Source of the DNA: Halicephalobus mephisto
Lineage: Eukaryota; Nematoda; Chromadorea; Rhabditida; Panagrolaimidae
DNA: 64,000 bases
Reading direction: 5' to 3'
Assembly: GCA_009193035.1 (NCBI GenBank)
Contig: SWDT01000054.1
Location: 1-64,000, forward strand
Part shown: positions 50,252 to 62,225 of the stretch, piece by piece
How the letters are laid out: each line of letters starts with the position of its first letter
Position numbering within the stretch: position 1 is the first letter of the stretch
The notes under the pieces: model-generated
What the model saw: the letters and a program-made list of their open reading frames with translations, nothing else
Told to the model about the DNA's origin: nothing
Databases searched by the model: none
Translations under genes and position numbers: made by a program

Positions 50252-53200
50252 ATGGCATCAAGCCGGGCATTAGCGAAAAACACTCACGATCCATTGACGT
50301 ACGCTTCAGCTGCCGAAAAAGAAGGCAAAGGAGGGACTACTGACGGGAACCAGACTGCCTCTGGAAACGGACAGAATTTTGACGAAGTCGAAGATATCTC
50401 TGTTTTTACTAAACATCGATCTTCAAAACCTTCTTTCCGGTTAAGTATCTTCCGCAAGAAAGCTGGTTCTGGGACTTCTACGACGCATGAGTCGTCTGAG
50501 AAGGTTTCTGCTCGAAGAACCAGCTCTCTGGGCGTCGATGGAAGCCGATCTTCCTCTCCTCCTCAGAAGAAGGTCGGAACAACCCTCTCGAGTGGTCCAC
50601 CTCCCCTAAAAGGCCGGTTCTGCTGTTCATTTCGTCATCCGAAGCAGAACAAAAAACGCCTTGTCTATAACGCTAATTCTCTTACCGCCACTGCTCCATG
50701 TGTCGTATTGACTCCTGAATACGGTTCCAACGGGGAATCCAAGGGAGAACCTCCAAGTAACAAAGAACTTCGAGAATCTTCCATCATGTCTAGGAGGAAT
50801 TCCCTGGAAGAACAGCTTCTTTCAGCTGTTCAGCCATCGTCACTTCCAACAAGATGTATGTTTTATCTAGTTGTACTTTTCCAGTAATCTGTCCCTCATG
50901 AATAACTTTTCGAAAACTAACCAAAACAAATTTTAAACGGTCTATGCCAGTGATTGACGAGTTTGGAGTTCTTGGAGATTTATTATTATTTTTTATTAAT
51001 TAAAATTTAAAAAATTTTATAACTTTTTTGAATTTTACAATAATTTTTTTCAACTTTTTTAAATTTTTATAATTTTAAAATTTTTTAAATTTTTTAAATT
51101 TTATAAATAATTTTATAAATAATTTTTTATAATTTTCAAAATTCCATATAAATTTATAATTTTTTAAAAATCAAATGGATATTTAAAATTTAAGATTTCA
51201 AAGTTTCTAGAGAATTTTACGAAATTCTTACAATTTTTAAAAACACTTTCTAATTTTTTGATAATGTGCACTTAAAAAACTCATTTTATTACTTTTATTT
51301 TTTCTAAAATTAGACTGTAGTTTTCACACGGAAAATGTCAAAATTAGAATGATAAATTTCTAATTGGTGTTTTTCAAAAATTTTTATGAAAAAAATGAAA
51401 AACGAATCTTTTTTGAAAACTTGAAAAATTTTTGAATTTTTTCAAATACCTTAAAAAACGAAAAAACACGTAAACTACCGGAAGCCTAATTAGATTACTG
51501 TAACTCATGTTTCGGGATCTAAAGAGGAAAAAGCACAAATTTTTTTATCTCGTTGTCAAATTCCGTCTCGAAGGCACATCAATTTGTTTTTTGACCGGGC
51601 CTCCCAAGTGCCTCAGAAGAAAGGCCCGCAAGGGATGTTGAAGCAGCATACCCCCTTAGGCGGTATTTATTTGAATGCTTCCTTCCGGACTACTTTAGTT
51701 GCCACAAAAAATTTCTCAATCTTGCTACTTTTTATTGTTTTTTTCTCCATGTGGTTCATTTGAAGGTTGTTCCTTCTTAGTTATCGAATTCCTTCCGGAA
51801 AATTCTCCTCGTTAACTTGTAGAAGCCAGAAATTTAAAATTCTCAACTATGTTTGTGGTTTTTTGGCGTTATTTCTAGCGAATTATTTTTATTAACGAAA
51901 AAAATTTTTTCTTTGATAAATTCGAATTTGTAAAATTTTGACTTCCTCGATTCAAAATGGAACATCGTGTCAGAAGGCCATCTATTGTGCCGTTCATTCC
52001 TGAAGTCCCGGAATCCCAACAAGGGAATTCCAAACGATCGTCAATCACGGATAAAAATCAATCTTCTGATATCTATAAACGCACAGTTTTTACTCTGACA
52101 GAATCGGCACAACTATCTGCTTTTTTAGTGCGAAAACTCTCAAAAGCTTTCTTTAATTCACAAAATGGCGGAAAAATAGGTTGGTTTAAAATATTACTGT
52201 AGTGATCAGTGATGGTTTACATGGAGCACTTTTTATTTAAAATTTTTTTATTTTTAAAATTTTTTATTTTTTAAAATTTTTTATTTTTTTTCGAATTTTT
52301 TTTAATTTTTTTACTTTTTTGATTCACTTTTTGCACAAATGATTAGTCGTCGTTTATTCCATTCTCAAAACCATAATTAGAAAGTTAATATTTACTTTGA
52401 AGGTTCAAGTTATTTTTGAATAACACTCTGACACGAGGGAAATGACATAGAGGATTATTTTAATTTTTATAATTAGTAAATTTTCATAGAATGTTTTTGA
52501 TTTTTTTGTAGTTTGGTGAAAATTATGAAATTTAAAAAAATTTTTAGATTTATTTGAAACTTAATGAAATAGTTTGAAATTTCCATAATTATGAAAATTT
52601 TCAGAATTTTTGAGAATCTAATAAGAAATTCCGAAATTTAAAAATTTCTAATTTTTTTCAGAATTTTATTAAAAAAGAGATTTTTCTGAAACCTAGTAGG
52701 AAAATTTTTTAATTTTTATATAATTTATTGAAATTTTTTAAAATTTTATTTAAAAAGTTAAATTTTTCTGAAATCTAGTAAAAAATTTTTTTATTTTTTC
52801 CTACTTTATTGAAATTTTCAAACTTAATTTCTGAGTTACCAGATAAATTAGGAAATTGGTGTCAAAATAATTTTTAAAATTTCTACTTTTAGTTTTTTAT
52901 AGAATGAATAATAATTTTTGTGGTTTCTACTAGTTTTGTTTTTTTACTACACAAAAAGTACTTGTTCTTTTTGAACAAGAGTCAAACCGGACAAGATTTA
53001 CACTTCCGCCAGTCGGAGAAGGCATATTAGTGCCACGGGCTTTTTTCGTTATTCATATCATTCGCAGACATTGAATATTCGGAATTTTTGGATTTCGATT
53101 TGTCTGATTTAAGTCAAATAATTCTTCGAACGCGTTTTGTGTTTTCTATATTTGTTTTTTTTTTATTAATTATGTCTTTGGATGGATTTTAGAATCGGAA

Positions 53201-56200
53201 AAATAAGTTTTGGGGGATCTTCATACATTTCGAGGAAACTTTGTCTTTGAAACTCATCGGACGCTCTCTAGCTTCCGGTGAGCCATTCCAGTCGAAATTT
53301 TTGTCTTATCGAGCTTCAATCTGTCTTTTCTCCGTTTTTCCATTAGTTTAATTGTTTTTATTTCATACTAAATTAATTTCTGATAATTATAAATAGTTTT
53401 TAACTATTTTTGTCTTAGAAAATTAAAATTTATTTTTTTAAAGATATTTATGAATTTTAATGAAGAATAATTGTTGACTAGTTACTCGATGTAGTAAAAA
53501 GTTTTATTTTTGTTAAGTAGTAATTTTAACTTGCGCGACATAGCCGTCAACGCATTTCCCGCCGTCGACCAATTTCGCCTCGTATTTCATGCACACGTAA
53601 AAGCCAAACGAAGACTTGAGGCTTTGGAAAACGGAACACGCTCTGCTACTGGAGTCGATGCACGAGTAGCAGAGTCAGACTAGTGGTAGCTCTTGTTGCT
53701 TCATTTTTCGACGGTTTTCTCGTGCTTGGTTTGCGAAAAGTTCTTTTTCCATCTAGGCTCCAGAAGTCGAATTGGACAAATTATGATTTGTAATTTTTTA
53801 AAATAAGAATTTAAAAATTTTATTAGATAAATTTTAAGGAAAATTAATTAAGTTTTTTTTAAGTAAATTATACTTTTTCCCAGCTGCGCTTTGGTTTTGT
53901 CATCTACACATTTCTGGATTCATTTGAAGATTTTAGCTGGTGTCCGTGAAAAAGCAGCTTTATGTTGACAAAAGCAGGAAGGAAGATATAAGCTCGGGGA
54001 AATTGCCATTCCCCCACTTACATGTTTTTGTGGACGACCCTCTTGGTATCTAATTTTCATCTCTTCTCTGTTGCATTCCTCGAATATGGTTAAAGCTAAA
54101 ATTGACACCAATATCCGTATCTGGAGACAGGGGGTCGAAGAACAGGAGTTGATCGATTTTCAAGTTGTTTTTTGACAAAGATATTTGTTCCGTTTGTTGC
54201 TGAAATTATTTGATTTCTTCATCGACGAAAAAAGAGTCATTAACGACTCAAATTTATTTCTAGTTTGTTCTCCATGAGCGAAAATCGAAGAACGATGAAT
54301 TCTGAGAGAAAATTTGCAAAACTTGACATCAAAAAAGATTTCATGGGTGAGATGGCTATATCGACGTCTTTCATATCCTTGATGCACTGTCTTTCACTTT
54401 TTATTTTTATTTTTTATTTATGAAATTTTTAAATTACATTTTTCAGACCTCATGAATGATTGGGAAATCGGTGGAACACAGAATCCCTGGGTTTGTCCCA
54501 GCGACAGACACCTCCAACTTCGGGCCCAGTATGTCGTTACTTAGGGAGTTTGCCTAAAATATATAAGGCTTACAGGGGAGAGGGGTCCTAGAAAAGCACC
54601 ATACAAGCCTTATATATTTTAGGCAAGGTCCCTTATAGGTTATTTTAGCTTTTTTTAAATTTAAGGACCTTGCTTAAAATATATAAGGCTTACAGGGGAG
54701 AGGGGTCCTAGAAAAGCACCATACAAGCCTTATATATTTTAAACAAACTCCCCTATCGGATATGTCCCTGATTGTCAATTTTCAGACTTAAAAGTGGCTG
54801 GAGTGTCAGAACGGCTTCAGCAAGGTCCCCCACCAACATGAAGCAAAACGCAGGAGGAATCTCAGATGCAGAACAAGAACAAATTAGAAAAGTGCTGGCT
54901 CGGGCCGAAGCCGGGAAGATGAACGAACAACAACGAATTGGGTATGTACTTTTTCTATTAGTCTGATTAACAACGTTGAAGCTAAATTTGTCAGACAACC
55001 AAAAAGTTAAAGCACATTTTGTTAATTTTTAATAGAATTTTGTGACAAATTTATTTTCGAAAACATGTTTTATTTTATTTAGTTGCTTTAAAATTTCACA
55101 AAAATTTAAAAAATCGAGAATTTTATTAAATATAATTTTTTAGAAATTTTCAAAGGTTTTCGAAATTTCATAAATTTTTAAAATTCAATTTTCAAAGAAC
55201 ATTTATTTTTTATTTTTGAATAATTTTATTGTTTTATTGTTTTTAGGAAAATGGTTGACAGATTAGAGAAGATGCGAAGTAGAGCCACAGGCAACGGTGT
55301 CACACAATGTCTGCTTTGCCAAACGGACTTCGGGCTTCTGGCTTCGAAGAGCTACGCTGCTATGTGTATGGACTGTCGCAAAGTTGGTTTCTCATTATTT
55401 TTTACTACATTCGTTTTTCTTTCAGTATGTTTGTCAGAAAAACTGTGGAGTCGAAACTTACGACCAGAAACGGGGAGAACCTATTTTTCTTTGCAAAATT
55501 TGCAGTGAATACCGGGAGGTGGTACGAATTTTTTGAACGAATTTGAAGTAATTAGTTTTACTCTAGATGTGGAAAAAGTCCGGAGCTTGGTTTTACAAGG
55601 AAATGCCCACGTATGTTAAACCGACCATGAATGGGAACACCCCCGGTCCTGCCACTTCTCAGAGGTCCTTCTGGCAACATCACACTGGATCCGGCTCTAA
55701 TTTGCAAGCTTTGTCTCCGACTGGCTTATCCACTCTCTCTCTCCAAGAAACGAGTAGTAATCAACCACCAGGAACGAGTTCTGTAAACCACACAAATACC
55801 TCATCGTTCAAGGTCTCGAGGCAGTTACCAATCCCTCCTGACCAACAACAACGGTAAAAATAAAATTAAACATGTGACGGAAGTTTTTTTAGACTCAAAA
55901 CTACACCTAGACCAAGAATCACACCTTCATGGGTTCATGAAAAAGTTCAATCAAGCATGAGTCTAGGGTCAGAAGAAGAGGAATCCTCGTCGTCCTCAAT
56001 CGAACCAGTGGAATTCAAACAAAACATCCCTGGAACTGCTGGTTCTAATTCTTCAAGAAGACATCATCACTTCCACAGACCGAAGGACCTGAGTCGACAC
56101 GAAACCGGCGGATCTTCTGCTTCTTCTTCCCGTCATCCTGCGACGAATATTCAGAAATTTGCCGTCGGCAATAGAAGCCAAATAACGGACACAGGTGAGT

Positions 56201-59200
56201 TTTTCAAATCCAAAGTGATCCAATTACAAATGTTTTTAAATAAGAAATATCTAGATGGTATTTTCAAAAATAAGTTTAATTATTTTTTGTTTTTAGAGAT
56301 TGATGGTAGTCACATGAATCAAATTTGGTGATTATTTTGAGTTTTAATTTCACGAAAATATTAAAATATGCATTTGCACCATTTATGGACGAGAAATTAA
56401 AATCAGCTACATTTTGCATTTTCGAATTTCTTAAGTTCAAAAATTATTCAGTGTATTTTTGGAGCTTTTGTAAGTTTTTGTTTTCACGCCAAGCTTACAG
56501 TATACATGAAGGATCACCGCCGTCGTACTATAGCCATAAATAGGTCACAGACAGGTGAAAAAAATAAATTCTGTTTATAAAACGAGCACGGAGTAAAAAA
56601 TAGAAAAATAACATCTCTATTACCTGGGCGAATGTGTGGGGTGCGAGTAGGTTGCAGAATGGTCTGAAAAGTCCCGACTCGCTTTTAAAATTCAAAGAGC
56701 TGCAAAACAAATGTTCTTCTTTGACTCGCGCTGATTTCGAAATTTTTAAAAACCAGTCTTTTCTTATTTAACTGATATATTTAATAAATTTAATTATCAA
56801 AAAATCAATATAAAAACGAAAAAAGTTATGTTTTGTGAAGTAGAACGTGAATGCAAGACGATTGCGGGCCATTCTGGAAAGTCCTGACTCGCCTTTAGTG
56901 CCTAAATCTGGTGTGGAAATTTAGTGATTACTAACCTTTTTGGGTACCCTTCGCTTCCACTGCTTTTTTGCACTTATCCGATGGTGGGGTTTCAGATGAC
57001 AGTGAAAATGATGAATCAAGAAGATCAACGCCATCGACTTCGCCGAGACACTCGTTGGCGACTCCATCGAGTTATGGTGGGGATGACCTCTCCCAGAATC
57101 AGGTTTCATTAGCTGCTAATGAAGCTTCTGATGCAAGAAGCATAGATTCGGGTGGTGGGTTCGCTTCTATGCCGCAATTATAATTGCCCAGTTTCAGTTG
57201 TTCAAAGCGACCATTCTGCCCAACCTCAGATGCACCAAAGCTCGAGCAATAATCTGACAATTAGTCAGAAACCTGGAACCGTTTCTCCTCCGCAAGTCGA
57301 AAATGTTCCTCTCCGATTATTCACCGGAGAAATCAATCCCAAAGGGAAAGTTTCTGGATCCACTGCCCCGTTGCCCGTTCTTCCGCAATCTGCCTCTCCC
57401 TCTCAGAATATTGAACGAAGCACCAGTTCTGCTTCCTCTTCTACTGCTTCGTCTTCTGCTCTGTTCCACAATATATTCCCAACTATGCCTCATCGGGAAC
57501 CCGCAGTTCCGCAACAAATCCAACATCAAGCCCATCGGATTTCCCAACAATCTCAAGAGAGCTGTCATGCCTTGTCCGCGAGGATCACCGAATCCAGCCG
57601 TCGATCTGAAAGCAATCATTCCAACGAACTGAATCAACTAACCTCGAGTACCGTCAGCGACGTCGAGAACTCCCTAACCGCCGAGAGTAGAGATAGTGCT
57701 GTCAAAATGGTAAAGATTCCATATATGAAAACACTTAAGTGTTAATTTCAGGAAGAATCTGCATCTCCTACTTTCATGAGTTCTCCAGAAGACGATACAA
57801 GTGAGTTTATCGGATTTATTCAAATTGCTGTTTATTGGCCAATCCATTTTACATTCAAACGTCTTTGAATTTTCCTATTTTAATGATTATTTAGATAATG
57901 CACTTCAACAATCATCTAAGAAATCCGATTCAAGAACATTTGGCACGAAAACTTTCTCTGTTGCTTCGGGGAATGGAATAATTTCCCGCAAATTTTCAAA
58001 GTCTTCCATAGGACAGAATTCAGTCGACGGTCTTCAAGAATCCACGATCGACAAACCTACCAAACAACAGCAAATCGGTGCTGATTTTGTAAATTTGTTG
58101 GGTCCAAATATTGTGCAAGACAGTGATTGTGGTTGTGATCCTGAAGTGGTTTCGGAACAAAGTTCCAACAATGTCCTTCTGTTTTGTCTCCCGAAATCTG
58201 CTCGACGAAAAATCAAAAAATACAAACGTGCTTTACTTTTGTCTTTAACTTTCCTATTCTTTTACTATTACTTTTAGTAATGATATAGTTCTTTTTAATT
58301 TCTAATTTTTATATAAAAATTATGTTTTCAGGCACGTTGGGTTCGATCCAGTTTAATCTTACGTATCTCCATGAGGACAAGCAGCTGATTATCCACCTGA
58401 TCCGGGCCAAGAACCTGAAAGCTATGGACAAAAATGGGTTTTCAGATCCTTATGTCAAGTTCCACATCATCCCGGGGAATGCGAAAGCGACGAAACTGAC
58501 TTCGAAGACGATAGAGAAGACCCTGAATCCTGAGTGGCACGAAGAGTTGATTTACTACGGTATCACCGAGGAGGACAGACTCCGGAAAACCCTACGAATT
58601 ACCGTACTTGATCGAGATAGGATCGGTTCTGACTTCTTGGGGGAAACTAGAGTTGCTTTGAAGAAACTTCCCTTGGGGCAAATGAAAAAGTTCAATCTTT
58701 ATCTTGAGCACGCGATGCCCACACCTGTGAGTTAGACGTAATTGATGTTCAATTATACTGTAATTTCAGACAGAAAAAGCAGAAGAAATTGAACGTGGAA
58801 AAATTTTACTAGCAATTTGCTATAATATTCAGCAAGGATCACTTTTCGTGCACATCAAGCGTTGTGCCGAATTACTAGGAATGGATTCCACTGGATTCTC
58901 CGATCCTTATTGCAAAGTTTCACTGACTCCTTTGAACAGCAAATCTCACAGACAGAAAACGGCCATAAAAAAGAGGACTTTGAATCCAGAGTTCAATGAG
59001 GTCAGTTACTGGAAAATTATAAATCAAATTCTTGAGAATTACTTTGATATTAATTCCTGGGATCTTCCAGAATCCTCAGTTCCAGATAATTCTAAATGTT
59101 TTCGGGGTTTCGGAAGGCTCCAGAAGCTTTCACAAGGTTACTCAAGACTTCTAGAATCTTTCGGAACTTTTCGTGGGATTCAGGACCTCGATTTTCCGAA

Positions 59201-59598
59201 AAATTTCCGAAGATTCAAAAACTTTCAATTTTGGAAGCCTCTAGAAGCTTTCATGAGGTTACCTAAAATTTCGAAATTTCTACTGGATTCTGGAATTTTC
59301 TGATTTTTATAAAATTCCATTTTAAAAATTATTTATTTTCAGACTTTGCAGTTCATTGTTCCTTTCAAAGATTTGCCGAAAAAAACATTGGAAATTGGAG
59401 TTTATGATCACGATGTCGGAAAACATGATGATTATATAGGTAAAATATAAATTGTATATAAATTTTAAAAATTAATTTTCAGGAGGAATTGTTTTATCGA
59501 CAGCTGCAAAAAGTGAACGTGGTCAGCAATGGACTAGTTGCATCGAGAATCCGGGCAAAACTTTCGAATCTTGGCACAAACTTGATCCTAACACTTGA
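50252..59598 (+). CDS. rbf-1: Rabphilin (Rab3/27 effector with zinc finger and two C2 domains)
   Basis: Exons: 50252-50855, 54447-54528, 54786-54941, 55247-55382, 55426-55521, 55567-55853, 55893-56194, 56996-57154, 57198-57709, 57752-57800, 57895-58227, 58332-58726, 58770-59000, 59343-59439 and 59483-59598, 1184 residues. Rabphilin binds GTP-Rab on synaptic and dense-core vesicles and assists docking and priming. The Rab-binding domain has helix EQIRKVLARAEAGKMNEQQR, an eight-cysteine zinc finger (CLLC, CMDC, CQKNC, CKIC) and the SGAWF motif in WKKSGAWFYKEMP. A long Ser/Pro/Gln-rich linker follows. C2A (from about 905) has MDKNGFSDPYVKFH and DRDRIGSDFLGE; C2B has MDSTGFSDPYCKVS and YDHDVGKHDDYIGG, so the Ca-binding Asp sets are present. 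The end of exon 57895 is inferred from phase, and an optional 8-nt microexon at 56297-56304 would keep the frame. Confidence 0.92.
51957..52179 (+). CDS. rbf-1: Alternative first exon of rabphilin
   Basis: ATG at 51957 opens 74 codons (MEHRVRRPSIVPFIPEVPES...) ending at donor GTTGGT in phase 1. That is the same phase as the exon ending at 50855 and as required by the exon at 54447. No acceptor precedes the ATG, so it fits an alternative promoter and N-terminus rather than an internal exon. The peptide is basic and Ser/Pro-rich. Confidence 0.5.
52180..54446. other. Long rabphilin intron
   Basis: The stretch is AT-rich to about 53500. GC-richer islands lie at 53535-53720 and 53920-54380. The first has an open frame on the minus strand (53674-53513) with a cysteine pattern, listed separately. 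The second shows a minus-strand frame ending at a GTAAGT, which could be an exon of a nested gene, but no complete model could be built. Confidence 0.4.
53513..53674 (-). pseudogene. Cysteine-containing coding-like island, antisense in a rabphilin intron
   Basis: Reading the minus strand from 53674, 53 codons are open to a TAA at 53513-53515. The frame has CYSC at the start and Cys also at residues 13, 28 and 41, resembling part of a small secreted disulphide protein. A TGA lies just upstream and no acceptor suits the frame, so it may be a relic. The + strand is also open across the same island, which weakens the case. Confidence 0.25.
54543..54753. repeat. Two tandem 120-bp hairpin repeats in a rabphilin intron
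   Basis: Each copy has arms TAAAATATATAAGGCTT and AAGCCTTATATATTTTA around an identical 33-nt loop (starts ACAGGGGAGAGGGGTCCTAG). Arms are at 54543-54571/54605-54633 and 54663-54691/54725-54753. The outer ends also pair across copies: AGGGAGTTTG near 54543 with CAAACTCCCCT near 54744, and AGGTCCCTTA near 54627 with TTAAGGACCT near 54661. The pair fills most of the 257-bp intron 54529-54785. Confidence 0.85.
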
Positions 59599-59759
59599 GA
59601 TTCACCAGAACTAGGGTCTTTATTGAAACCGGTGCGTGTATTTGTGCAATATTGTTAAACTTTATTTAATGTAATATTTCCACATTTTGCCTTAATAAGT
59701 GTTCGCAATTTTGGTTTATTTGGAGGAATTTCCATAAAAAATTACTCAAATTGAAGATG
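59599..59759. other. Convergent 3' ends of rabphilin and a membrane protein gene
   Basis: Only 161 bp separate the two stop codons, so the 3' UTRs may overlap. No RNA gene was seen. Confidence 0.5.
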
Positions 59760-60835
59760 TCAATGACGCCAGTTCTGAATCGTTTTTTCGAATCTTTCGT
59801 AATAAGGTTGGACAATCTCCAGAAATTGGTTACTGTATGTCGCAGTGGAATCGAGGACTTTGGAGGAGATTTCAGACAAGAAATTGAAGAAGTTAATCGA
59901 GACGTTGGAGAACAATTCCCAAAGATTCTCGAAAAATTCCCCGAAATTTTCATCCAAAAAAGCTACCTAAAATTTTTATAAAAATTATTATATGAAATTT
60001 TTATAAAAAATTATTATATGAAGTTTTTATAAAAAATTATTATATGAAATTTTTATAAAAAATTATTATATGAAATTTTTATAAAAAATTACAAAATTAT
60101 TTCAATTTTGATTTTCAGAAATTAAAATTATAAAAAAATTGAATTTTAATAAATTACAAAATTTTTCCATGGGGATTTAAGAATTATCACAAAAACTAAA
60201 ATTTTTTCGGAAAAATTATCTCAAAAATTTTAGGAATTTTTAGAATCCTAAAATTGAACGATAACGATGAGTCAGTCTCGATAGTAAATTGCCCGATTTG
60301 CCAGAATTACCGTGTTTTCCCACAGACCGCTTTTTTCGCGGGAATTTAAAAATTCAAAAATATTAGTTCTTGATTTTTTTATGAATTTTAAATTAAAAAA
60401 TAAAACTTACCGTACTGAATATGAATTCTTTGAATTTGTTGAAGAATTGAGTTGTTTTTTCGCCGATGTTGTTGTTTAATTTTTCCGAAGTCGAAAACTG
60501 CTGGAAGAGAACTGAACTGAAGGATTCTACAGTAAGTCTGAAGTTGTCGAAGAGAGTGTTGCGGATCCTCATGTTCTGAACCGACCAAGCGAAGTCGTTG
60601 CAGAATCCCTGACTTCTCGGGATCCATCCTTTTTCGGCAACTTGACAATTATGATAGAGCAAAATCGAGCCGATTACGAAAGTAAACAAGAAAATTATCA
60701 AAGTAAATTTGAAAAAAACACCGAAAAATCCGATATCTAAAGAAAATTAAATATATTTATTAATTTTAAAAATATACCTTGGGATTTTGAAGGTGTGGAT
60801 TCTGATTTGGAACCAGAACGAGTAACGACCGCCAT
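59760..60835 (-). CDS. Single-pass membrane protein with helical C-terminal region, function unknown
   Basis: Exons 60835-60778, 60736-60411 and 59966-59760 give 196 residues with consistent phases. A short polar N-terminus (MAVVTRSGSKSESTPSKSQ) precedes one hydrophobic helix (FKFTLIIFLFTFVIGSILLY). About 145 residues follow with regularly spaced Phe, Leu and Val, predicted amphipathic helices (ENLWELFSNVSINFFNFLSE). Residues CNDFAWS and the Cys after the helix could form a disulphide if lumenal. I do not recognise the family. The start at 60835 was preferred over an ATG at 60959, which reads a different frame. It lies 209 bp downstream of the CCDC134 gene on the same strand, so the two may be co-transcribed. 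Confidence 0.7.
59968..60098. repeat. 26-bp tandem repeat, five copies
   Basis: The unit AAATTTTTATAAAAAATTAT plus TATATG is repeated almost perfectly five times in the second intron of the membrane protein gene. Confidence 0.9.
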
Positions 60836-61043
60836 CGTGGGAGATTTTCCGACACACTGACTCCGGCGGACGAGTCCTGGCCAGCGATTTGCGCGGGCTT
60901 TCGGGCCAGGTCAATGTATTAAATGCCCTATTCTTCGTCAGACAATCAGAACATACCATGTTTCAAATTGATTTTAACAATTTTAAAATTTATAAATTAA
61001 GTGAAACAGAGATCCAAACCCCTATTCATTGAGCACAGAAAAT

Positions 61044-61828
61044 TCACAATTCAGCTCTTGATAACGACGGCCCGTTTTGTTTTTTTTGTTTCTTTTGATA
61101 TTCCTTCTTTTTTCTTTCCTTTTCAGCTTTCGCTTCTTTCGCAGCAGCCACGGTTTCCAATTGTTCCATATCCCTCATCACAAGTTTGTCGTACGGATTG
61201 AAGAAGTCCTCGCTTTGTTCGATTATCTTCAACTCTTGAGCGGCCAGATTGATCATCTTCGACGTGGAATCATCATAAATCCCAAAATCCAAGGAAAATC
61301 CATATGCCCATCGAATAAGTTCTTCAGTATTTCCGTTTTTGTAAATTTTACGAACAACATTGGGATAATACAGAGCAAATTCCAGAAAGAACGGAGTATT
61401 CTCCAAGACTTCGCATATTCTCTCTCGAAGTTGTTGATCATTGGGAAATCTAGCGGATCTAGGGTCATATTTAGCAGTTTCGATGGCGTTTCTATCGACA
61501 CTGAGCACCCTCGTTATAGTCGAAACCAGTTCGTTGACCGTTTTTTTCTGTTTTTCCCCATCTCCTAGTTGGATTAAATTCTTCACAGCTGTCGCTTGAT
61601 CCATTCTCTTCTTTTTCAGAAGTTGTTGGTCTGAAAATTCATATAAAATCGGATATATTTAAAAGTGAAAAACTTACAAATTTTCATTTCATCAATATGT
61701 TGTTCGTTTTTGTTTGAAACTTTTATATGATCTTTGTGTTCCTCATTATGTTTAGCAGGGACGTTGTTGAGTTCAGCAGAAGTAATTACAAATAAAAAAA
61801 TTAACGAAAGGATTTTGGATGAAGACAT
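61044..61828 (-). CDS. CCDC134-like secreted/ER protein
   Basis: Exons 61828-61678 and 61630-61044 encode 245 residues, close to human CCDC134 (229). A signal peptide (MSSSKILSLIFLFVITSA) is followed by a His/Glu/Lys-rich linker and a helical domain. That domain contains AVKNLIQLGD, CEVLENTPFFLEFALYYPNVV, EELIRWAYGFSLDFGIYDD and INLAAQELKIIEQSEDFFNP. The basic C-terminus ends GPSLSRAEL, comparable with the human end and resembling a KDEL-type retrieval signal. CCDC134 has been described as a secreted regulator of MAPK signalling and as an ER factor for glycosylation of the chaperone HSP90B1. Those roles are not shown by this sequence. The gene is divergent from ALIX, 397 bp between start codons. 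Confidence 0.85.
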
Positions 61829-62225
61829 CGTCGAGAAGGAAACCCAAGACAGTCTTGACAACTCTCTCGTTTGGCCACGTCTTACCGCGAACGAATATTT
61901 TTTGTTTGGTTCATGAAAAACTCGCTGTTATTCAACGCGCATCAGTTGTTTGTTTTCGCCGATCACTCAAAGTGTCTATTTTATTCCCGAATCCTCCATA
62001 TACTTATGCTTTATAATTACACTAATTAAAAACGTATACATATTGAAAATCTTTCTAGTTACTTTTAGAAGGGAGATTTCGTAAGAAAATAACGTCACCC
62101 GGTATGACTCATTCTTTTTGTTGCTGCTGATGAGAAATTATGTGACGATCAATCTCCTCGCTGCGTGGTTCATTTGATTATTTCGTTGATTTGTATATTG
62201 GTGAAGATTTTGTGGCTTTTCAGAC
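61829..62225. promoter_or_regulatory. Divergent promoter region of CCDC134-like and ALIX genes
   Basis: This 397-bp stretch is less AT-rich than most intergenic DNA here. On the + side it ends in GTGGCTTTTCAG two bases before the ALIX ATG, a probable trans-splice acceptor. No TATA box stands out. Confidence 0.5.

Noticed and set aside
60836..60959. ATG at 60959 as start of the membrane protein
   Set aside because: Its frame does not continue into the transmembrane exon, whereas the ATG at 60835 does, with matching phase.
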